This document shows positions 7,395-11,835 of a DNA stretch of 11,835 nt, piece by piece (the stretch's first letter is position 1; each line of letters starts with the position of its first letter). Location of the stretch: contig JAISQS010000240.1 of assembly GCA_031274045.1 (NCBI GenBank), positions 1-11,835 on the forward strand. The letters run 5' to 3'. The DNA comes from Planctomycetaceae bacterium. Its GTDB lineage: Bacteria; Planctomycetota; Planctomycetia; Pirellulales; Thermoguttaceae. The translations under genes were made by a program, and so were the position numbers. A model generated the notes under the pieces. That model saw nothing but the letters and a program-made list of their open reading frames with translations, did not search any database and was not told the DNA's origin.

Positions 7395-7540
7395 CCTTAG
7401 TAGCAAAGTAATCCATAAAATCGCGCCCTTATTTTCCCTTATTCGTAGCGTTTTAATAAGGAAATAAGGGCGCGAATTTGAGAAAACTTTGGGCTACTAA
7501 GGTTGTTTTGTTTGGGAAAAATCAGGTAAAAATAAGGTTT
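7395..7540. repeat. Family C hairpin element, diverged relative of family B
   Basis: Outer arms CCTTAGTAGC (7395-7404) and GCTACTAAGG (7493-7502) are perfectly inverted. Inside them, 7421-7443 and 7455-7475 form a long stem (TCGCGCCCTTATT...AATAAGGGCGCGA type, two-base bulge) with an 11-base loop. The right side (7502-7540) resembles the right end of family B: GTTGTTTTGTT, then AAAAAT(T/C)AGGT, then AGGTTT. The right stems (7455-7469 and, in B, 7102-7116) match at 13 of 15 bases, and the spacing from stem to right end is nearly equal (about 33 and 35 bases). The left end does not match B. A 17-18 bp direct repeat (ATAAAATC...GCGCCCTTA) sits at 7382-7399 and 7415-7431. Confidence 0.6.
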
Positions 7541-7675
7541 GTTTTAATATCGCGTTAACAATTTTCACTGAATATATTACGCTGATTTTTATTTGATAAA
7601 GTTTTTCATAGAAGGTTTTTTCACAAAAGGTATGAACGGTAGCGGAAGTTTGGAATATTCTTTCTTGACCATTCA

Positions 7676-7861
7676 TTACCTTTCTGTGAGTTGTCTTGTC
7701 CAAGTTTCTTGTGCGTCAAAAATAACCAATTCGGTTATAATTTTTTCCTCACGTTCTCGAACTCGCAGGTTATGCCTTTTATGTTCGAAATCTCGGTTTT
7801 GAATGTTGGTTTGATACTGAAAAACAATGATGTCCCTGCTTCCCAAAAACCAAAATTTCAA
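7676..7861 (-). pseudogene. Possible remnant or small gene downstream of the sel1-repeat gene
   Basis: A 61-codon - strand frame begins at TTG 7861, 22 bases after the sel1 gene's stop. It reads like soluble protein, highly charged and helical (EHKRHNLRVREREEKIITEL). It lacks a ribosome site, and the frame has a stop shortly upstream. Its end is followed at once by GAAAGGTAATGAATGG, where an ATG at 7672 opens a 27-codon frame ending at 7589 (basic, Pro-rich). The layout could be a decayed gene with a frameshift, a pair of tiny genes, or chance. I do not recognise the family. Confidence 0.25.
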
Positions 7862-7883
7862 AAGTGTTTAACAGACCCGCGAC

Positions 7884-9125
7884 TTAATACGTAATTAAGG
7901 GCGAAATATAGTCATCCAAATAATCAAAAAAAGATTTGGTTTGTGGTTGACGTAGTTGACGTTGTAGTTCCTTTGCCTCCGCATGACCTTGATCCTCCGC
8001 TCTTTGAAGCCACGTAACTGCTTCTTTGTCGTCTTTCGATACGCCAGTTCCGAATGCGTAACAGAGTCCCAAAATACATTGAGCCGCCGCATAATTTTGT
8101 TCCGCTGCTTTTCGATACCACGTAACTGCTTCTTCTTCGTCTTTCGATACGCCAGTTCCTTTGGAATAACAGAATCCCAAACGAAATTGAGCCGCCACGT
8201 AATTTTGTTCAGCAGCTTTTCGAACCCACGTAACTGCTTCTTTTTCGTCTTTCGATACGCCTGTTCCGAATGCGTAACAGCCTCCCAAATTAAATTGAGC
8301 CGCCGCATAATTTTGTTCCGCCGCTTTTCGAACCCACGTAACTGCTTCTTTTTCGTCTTTCGATACGCCAGTTCCATGGGCGTAACAATATCCCAACCAA
8401 TATTGCGCCGCCGCATAATTTTGTTCCGCCGCTTTTCGCCACCACGTAACTGCTTCTTTTTCGTCTTTGTCGACACCGATTCCATGAAAATAACATAATC
8501 CATACAAATATTGTCCCTCTGGAATGTTCTTTTCTGCTGCGTTTATCCATACTGATAATTTTTTTGGATGGTTTGTTAAAAGGCATTCTTTTGAGTCTGT
8601 GTGTCGTGAATATTTCTCGCAATCTTCTGCCACAATTTTTTGCAAAAGTTCTAACCCTACCCCCATTTCCTGCCACTCAATCCGCAGACCTTGAATGCCC
8701 GTTTCTGTTAATGCAACAACTTTTAACGTGTTTTGCAATTTAGGATTTGGCAACAGCAATTCATTTTTGACGACACCTTTCCGAATCGTTTGATTGCTAA
8801 GTGTCTTTCCGTTCCAACGGATTTTAACTTTCCCCTCTCCGTAACTCAAAAGAAAAATTTTTACATTTTTGATATTTTTGACATCCTGATCTTGCGGATG
8901 TTCAAAGGTAAACTCAACACTATCGTCTTCAGCAAGTTTCCAATAAAATTTACCGTCACCAATTGCCGTAACGGTACCGCCGTCTGTTTTGGCTTCTACG
9001 CCTTTCAATGATTGAATTTTGCCGTTGGTAATAACAGCATACTTAACGCAATCAAACACCTCGCGCTCTTCCGCGAAGAGAAGTAACGGCGAAAAAAATA
9101 ACAAGAGGGAATAAACGTATTTCAT
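7884..9125 (-). CDS. Exported protein with beta-rich N-terminal half and five Sel1-like repeats
   Basis: The 413-residue protein starts at ATG 9125 with a clear signal peptide (MKYVYSLLLFFSPLLLFAEE), so it should act in the periplasm or outside. Residues about 22-160 alternate polar and hydrophobic strands, as in a beta-sandwich; I cannot name the domain. Residues 201-380 are five near-identical 36-residue Sel1-like repeats (consensus about YAAAQ..LG.CYA.GTGVSKDEKEAVTW.RKAAEQN), each with a Cys in LG-x-CY, plus a partial sixth (HAEAKELQ). Sel1 repeats form TPR-like superhelices that bind other proteins. It ends with an aromatic/acidic tail (FFDYLDDYISPLITY). The gene lies 63 bp downstream of the coiled-coil gene on the same strand, so they are probably cotranscribed. 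No Shine-Dalgarno is visible. A protein-binding role is inferred; the partner is unknown. Confidence 0.87.
   Translation of the reverse strand: MKYVYSLLLFFSPLLLFAEEREVFDCVKYAVITNGKIQSLKGVEAKTDGGTVTAIGDGKFYWKLAEDDSVEFTFEHPQDQDVKNIKNVKIFLLSYGEGKVKIRWNGKTLSNQTIRKGVVKNELLLPNPKLQNTLKVVALTETGIQGLRIEWQEMGVGLELLQKIVAEDCEKYSRHTDSKECLLTNHPKKLSVWINAAEKNIPEGQYLYGLCYFHGIGVDKDEKEAVTWWRKAAEQNYAAAQYWLGYCYAHGTGVSKDEKEAVTWVRKAAEQNYAAAQFNLGGCYAFGTGVSKDEKEAVTWVRKAAEQNYVAAQFRLGFCYSKGTGVSKDEEEAVTWYRKAAEQNYAAAQCILGLCYAFGTGVSKDDKEAVTWLQRAEDQGHAEAKELQRQLRQPQTKSFFDYLDDYISPLITY
7986..8525 (-). repeat. Five tandem 108-bp repeats encoding Sel1 units
   Basis: Exactly five 108-bp units (36 codons each) lie in tandem within the exported Sel1 protein. 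They keep long stretches of nucleotide identity, seen as the recurring + strand words ACGTAACTGCTTCTT and TCGTCTTTCGATACGCC. Such high DNA identity points to recent duplication or ongoing gene conversion. Unit number is likely to differ between strains, and short-read assembly may have miscounted it. Because the unit length is a multiple of three, other frames also stay open across the block. Confidence 0.9.
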
Positions 9126-9188
9126 TGTTTGGTTATTTTAGTTGGAGGGTTAATAAAATGAGAAATGTATATTACAATACAACGTTTG

Positions 9189-10814
9189 TTACTGGACATA
9201 AGCCGTCACAAATTGCAAAGTTCCTGGGTGGAGGTTTAAAGCTTCACAGACTTTTGCGATGTTTTTTTGTAATTCTTCCTCTGTTAATGAATTGATTATC
9301 AAATCCGACAATTCTTCCGGTAGCCCGTTATCACTTGCAAAACCTTTTGCTGCCAGTAGAGCCTTTTCTTTATCAGCACTGAAGAGAGCATCTGCGAATT
9401 CAACGATGTTACCGCCACCCACTATTGCTTCGTCCGCTTCGAGTTTGATTTGATTCTTTGCTTTTTCATATTGTTGCCTACAAAATTCGCTAAACTCCGG
9501 AACGGGAACTTTGCTATTTGGGAATATTTTTTTAGAAATATTATCACCAGTCCACCCAGCAAGGTCTTGGATACTGTTGGCAGTCGCGTTGCCGACAATT
9601 GGGATAAATCTCAACGGTTCAGTAATCGTTCCTGCTACCCATTCAAGACACCTGCCAAAGAATGATCGTTTTTGTACTGGCCGCTTTTTGTTCATGGCAA
9701 TCTGTTGACCAATATTACTGAACATTTGTTTGTTCGATGCAATAGTTGCCTCCGATGCCTGCCAAACACTTTGTTCGACCCGAGCAAAACCGCCACGGAT
9801 TTCTGTTGCTACCGCTTGTAAATGTTTGTCTAATTGAGCAAGACGACGATTCGTCTCTTTGATCGACTGACCAATGTCCTTCAACTCGATTTTTATTTCC
9901 TGCAAATCTTTGTGAACCAACACAAGGTCATCATGCAGCACGTCCATTTTTTTTGAAAGCGTGTCGATTTTATTACCAAGTTTGGCAAATTCGTCACGCA
10001 ACGTTTGAATGAGTGCTTCGTTATTTTCATCGAGAGTTTTTTGAATTGAGTCAAGTTTTGCTATCAATTCACGATGCCGGTTTTCACGACGTACCTCGAG
10101 AGCGGCATCGTAACGCTTGTAAACTTCAAGTATCACCCTTTCATAACGCTTGATACGATAACCTTCAGCGAGTCGCGTACCGTTTTTGATAATCGGTGTT
10201 TCATCGTTATTGTATCGGTGACTGTATTGTGTTATCCAATTTCCCCAATCCACAACAATTGCATTCGCATCGCCTTTTTTATCATCACTCTTGGCAAACT
10301 TCTGATTTTGAGTTTCCAATGCTTTTTTATAAGCCAATTCGGCGATTTGCGGGATTTGTGGGGCATCTGGAAATGTTTCGATGAAATGGTCATACTCTTC
10401 CTCTTTATCAAGGAGCGTAACAAATTCTGCCATCAAGGATTGCAAGTGTAGTTTGGCAACGTATGCCTGTTGCGTATTTGGATAACGTTGCATAAAGTCC
10501 GCATAGCCGGCTGCACGGTTTTCACGCCGATAAAGTTCAAAAACTTTTTGCAATGCAACTTGTGATTGCAATCGGTCAGGATACTTTTTGAGAAATTCAT
10601 TGTATCCGTCAATCGTCGGACGACTAGATTCGATAGCATACCTCGCAACGAACGCGTGCGGCGCGTCCTCTGCGTCGGGATGCTCACGGAGAAATTGCTC
10701 CAATGCTATTTTGTCAGCAGGATCGATGTTTTGCCATTGGGTTGTGGCATTGTCGCCACAAACCGTAACGCCAAGCAATAGAAACAGAAGTGTGAGGAGA
10801 ACAAAATGTCTCAT
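9189..10814 (-). CDS. Exported TPR-like/coiled-coil protein of unknown function
   Basis: From ATG 10814 the protein has 541 residues and opens with a good signal peptide (MRHFVLLTLLFLLLGVTVCG). The Cys at 19 is preceded by Val, so a lipoprotein site is doubtful. The frame is open back to GTG 10865, but that start puts 17 residues before the signal sequence; ATG 10823 is also possible. Residues about 37-165 hold four degenerate TPR-like units with the pattern (Y/L)xxF(L/M/I)xx(Y/F/H)P(D/N), such as YNEFLKKYPD and YADFMQRYPN. Residues about 240-350 form a long charged coiled coil (IAKLDSIQKTLDENN onward). The C-terminal part (380-541) has a basic patch (KKRPVQKR), a hydrophobic stretch (LRFIPIVGNA) and acidic helices, and matches no family I know. 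The sel1 gene follows 63 bp downstream, so the two exported proteins may act together. Function is not assigned. Confidence 0.83.
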   Translation of the reverse strand: MRHFVLLTLLFLLLGVTVCGDNATTQWQNIDPADKIALEQFLREHPDAEDAPHAFVARYAIESSRPTIDGYNEFLKKYPDRLQSQVALQKVFELYRRENRAAGYADFMQRYPNTQQAYVAKLHLQSLMAEFVTLLDKEEEYDHFIETFPDAPQIPQIAELAYKKALETQNQKFAKSDDKKGDANAIVVDWGNWITQYSHRYNNDETPIIKNGTRLAEGYRIKRYERVILEVYKRYDAALEVRRENRHRELIAKLDSIQKTLDENNEALIQTLRDEFAKLGNKIDTLSKKMDVLHDDLVLVHKDLQEIKIELKDIGQSIKETNRRLAQLDKHLQAVATEIRGGFARVEQSVWQASEATIASNKQMFSNIGQQIAMNKKRPVQKRSFFGRCLEWVAGTITEPLRFIPIVGNATANSIQDLAGWTGDNISKKIFPNSKVPVPEFSEFCRQQYEKAKNQIKLEADEAIVGGGNIVEFADALFSADKEKALLAAKGFASDNGLPEELSDLIINSLTEEELQKNIAKVCEALNLHPGTLQFVTAYVQ

Positions 10815-10904
10815 GGTAAACATAATTGTGAGGGGTGAAAGGTGAAAGATAACTGTTGACTTCACGTTTTATGGAGCTACCCAAAAGCAAAATCAAACCC
10901 GAGC

Positions 10905-10919
10905 CAGTTATTGTAACTG
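10905..10919. promoter_or_regulatory. Small palindrome upstream of the exported-protein pair
   Basis: CAGTTA-TTG-TAACTG is a perfect 6-bp inverted repeat with a 3-base spacer, about 90 bp upstream of the chosen start of the - strand coiled-coil gene. Its size fits a dimeric regulator's operator, but one site of this size can occur by chance. Confidence 0.3.
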
Positions 10920-10958
10920 AACGTTTTCAAAATGGCGAGGTGGGGGGAGGGGCAGTAT

Positions 10959-11398
10959 CTCGTTATACCACACAAGTCATAAACGCATTAGCGTGATGTT
11001 AGCGACGGTAGCAATCTACCGACGAAATTGGGCGGTTTATGCGTTGGTGATCGTAAGGTGGGTAACCGACCGCCGGGCTTTCTTGGTGAATAACGTCGGC
11101 ACAAGCCGACAACTGGATCGCCAAAACGCATCGGTTTACCAATCCGCCCTCCGTTTTGAACGTTTTGGTTTTGCCAATGCGTGTTCCGCCCCACTGTTTT
11201 CGGCTTGCTCCGCTCGCCGAAAACGTAACCGCCCAGCGGTCGGTTACCCACCTTACGTTGCCGATGCGTTTTCATATCCCATTGTCGGTTTGATGCCTAC
11301 CATACGATCACCAACGCATAAACCACCCCATTTCGTCGGTAGCAAGCTACCGTCGCTAACGTCACGCGAATGCGTTTATGACTTGACGGTATAACGAG
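10959..11398. mobile_element. Family A: complete long palindromic MITE-like element
   Basis: The left end 10959-11062 and right end 11296-11398 are inverted repeats of about 104 bp, near 88% identical by hand alignment, starting CTCGTTATACC. Further palindromes are nested inside. The 25-mers at 11054-11078 and 11231-11255 are inverted repeats (24 of 25; TAAGGTGGGTAACCGACCG side). A 9-bp stem GTTTTCGGC/GCCGAAAAC sits at 11196-11224. AAAACGCATCGG and CCGATGCGTTTT are also inverted around the centre. Each terminal repeat has a mini-palindrome (CGGTAG...CTACCG). The element lacks a plausible transposase. Frames on both strands read through the terminal repeats and give similar peptides, as expected for a palindrome rather than a gene. 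Target duplications were not found. Confidence 0.8.
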
Positions 11399-11549
11399 GG
11401 CAAGCCCACGACACTAACGTTTGATGTTGATTTATTTAATCGGGCTGGTAGATTTATGCGGCTAAAAAATCTGCTAACAATCAGGCAAAAATAGTTAGAA
11501 AGCTTGATAGTAGTTTAGAACAATAACCAAAAATTAAAAAAATAAAAAA

Positions 11550-11567
11550 GGAGAATAAATGTTATGA
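11550..11567 (+). promoter_or_regulatory. Shine-Dalgarno and two-codon upstream frame before the glycosidase
   Basis: GGAG at 11550-11553 lies 5 bases before ATG 11559 and 10 bases before ATG 11564. The first ATG reads ATG-TTA-TGA, a Met-Leu mini-frame whose stop overlaps the second ATG. Only the ATG at 11564 opens the long frame with a signal peptide, so it is taken as the gene start. The mini-frame may be accidental or may tune initiation. Confidence 0.45.
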
Positions 11568-11835
11568 AGAGTTTGAAAAAATCGTGTGTGCTGGTGTTGG
11601 TTTTATTTTTCGGGGTGTTGCAAGTTTGGGCAACTCCGGTCTGCGGGGAGGACTTGTATGCGAGGTTTAAGAATCCGCCGATGGAGAATCGACCTTTTGT
11701 CCGTTGGTGGTGGACTGGGGATAAGGTTAATATTGACGAGCTGCGGCGCGAGATTGATGTTATGAAAGCAAACGGCATCGGAGGCGCGGAAATCAACCCG
11801 ATAAAATTCACACCCGACGACGATCTCGGTATCCC
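11564..11835 (+). CDS. Secreted GH106-like glycoside hydrolase, N-terminal part, truncated by window end
   Basis: The frame runs from ATG 11564 through the last base and gives at least 90 residues. A signal peptide is clear (MKSLKKSCVLVLVLFFGVLQVWA), with cleavage likely around ATPVCGED. The mature start, FKNPPMENRPFVRWWWTGDKV then LRREIDVMKANGIGGAEI, has the pattern I recall for GH106-type proteins (alpha-L-rhamnosidase and relatives): an NPP...RP.VRWWW segment, then ELxxMKxxGIGGxEI. Such enzymes release rhamnose from plant or microbial polysaccharides outside the cytoplasm, which would fit a saccharolytic gut or soil planctomycete. The catalytic residues lie beyond the window, so activity cannot be judged. 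The gene is downstream of the family A element and diverges from the exported-protein pair. Confidence 0.72.
   Translation, partial: MKSLKKSCVLVLVLFFGVLQVWATPVCGEDLYARFKNPPMENRPFVRWWWTGDKVNIDELRREIDVMKANGIGGAEINPIKFTPDDDLGI

Larger units (their letters stand above)
6785..7883. other. Gene-poor convergent intergenic region filled with inverted repeats
   Basis: About 1.1 kb separates lptB (+) from the sel1-repeat gene (-), and no convincing intact gene lies in it. It holds two pieces of family A (6794-6901, 7225-7280), a REP-like palindrome (6938-6964), and two members of another hairpin family (7001-7186 and 7395-7540). A weak gene remnant follows (about 7589-7861). Bases 7281-7394 are A/T-rich with one small hairpin (GTGTA...TACAC, near 7290-7306). 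In 7541-7675 I see nothing firm except a tiny frame described with the remnant. The hairpins could end transcription from both sides, but none is followed by a clear T-run. Confidence 0.7.
10815..11563. other. Divergent intergenic region with a complete family A element
   Basis: About 750 bp separate the divergently transcribed coiled-coil gene (-) and glycosidase gene (+). Most of it is the family A element at 10959-11398. Bases 10815-10958 should contain the promoter of the - strand pair; only weak -35/-10 resemblances were seen. Bases 11399-11549 are A/T-rich and should hold the glycosidase promoter, for which I found no strong consensus. No tRNA or other RNA gene was recognised. Confidence 0.6.

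Noticed and set aside
7421..7475. Intrinsic terminator for converging transcripts
   Set aside because: The stem is long, but no T-run follows on either side, and the outer arms and right-end module fit a repeat element better. A terminator effect is not excluded.
6785..7540. CRISPR array
   Set aside because: The repeats are inverted, of different lengths and irregularly spaced, with no direct repeat-spacer periodicity and no cas genes nearby.
7983..8503. Long open frames on both strands overlapping the Sel1 repeats (171 and 202 codons)
   Set aside because: The 108-bp unit is a multiple of three, so a frame open in one unit stays open in all. The Sel1 frame has the signal peptide and the known repeat family.
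10993..11394. 133-codon + strand frame, and a similar 95-codon - strand frame at 10988-11275, in the family A element
   Set aside because: Both read through the terminal inverted repeats and so yield similar peptides (PTxRSPTHKPPxFVG...LPSLTSR) from opposite strands. No ribosome site or recognisable domain; the palindrome explains both.
11431..11480. tRNA-like stretch (GGGCTGGTAG...CGGCTAAAAAATCTGC)
   Set aside because: No acceptor stem, T-arm or cloverleaf could be formed around it.

Overview
The window most likely comes from a planctomycete (Planctomycetota, Pirellulales/Thermoguttaceae-like) with an outer membrane. This is inferred from gene content. The window holds a GT9 (LPS heptosyltransferase-family) glycosyltransferase, a NifA-like sigma-54 activator, and a large protein with an N-terminal zinc ribbon (CxxC...IGQILACPRCGG) followed by secretin/TonB-N-terminus-like repeats. 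It also holds an LPS-export ATPase (LptB) and the start of a secreted GH106-like glycoside hydrolase. Several genes lack an obvious Shine-Dalgarno sequence. No rRNA, tRNA or CRISPR array was seen.

Left half, 1-6784, all on the + strand: GT9 glycosyltransferase (5' end just outside the window), GAF/AAA+/Fis sigma-54 activator, zinc-ribbon/TM/STN-like protein, and LptB with an unusually long disordered C-terminal tail. GT9 and LptB both belong to lipopolysaccharide or outer-membrane glycolipid biogenesis, so this looks like an envelope-biogenesis neighbourhood with a linked regulator. Gaps of 123-226 bp and a good promoter candidate before lptB argue against one tightly coupled operon.

Middle, 6785-7883: about 1.1 kb without a convincing gene between convergent genes. 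It is packed with nested inverted repeats. There is a disrupted copy of a long palindromic element (family A), a small REP-like palindrome, and two diverged members of a second hairpin family (B and C). A doubtful gene remnant lies next to the sel1 gene.

Right half, 7884-10814, on the - strand: two genes 63 bp apart encode exported proteins. The upstream one is a TPR-like/coiled-coil protein of unknown function; the downstream one has a beta-rich N-terminal half and five nearly identical Sel1 repeats. Family A copies lie on both sides of this pair. The complete copy (10959-11398) has terminal inverted repeats of about 104 bp and further nested palindromes, and resembles a non-autonomous, MITE-like element.

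The right end (11564 onward) is the start of a secreted GH106-like glycosidase that runs off the window.

The strongest unexplained signals are four. First, synonymous codon choice alternates in blocks between G/T-ending and A/C-ending codons within single genes. Second, the GT9 enzyme has Lys where the family has its catalytic Asp13. Third, the palindromic elements are nested and flank a two-gene module. Fourth, LptB carries a 195-residue tail.
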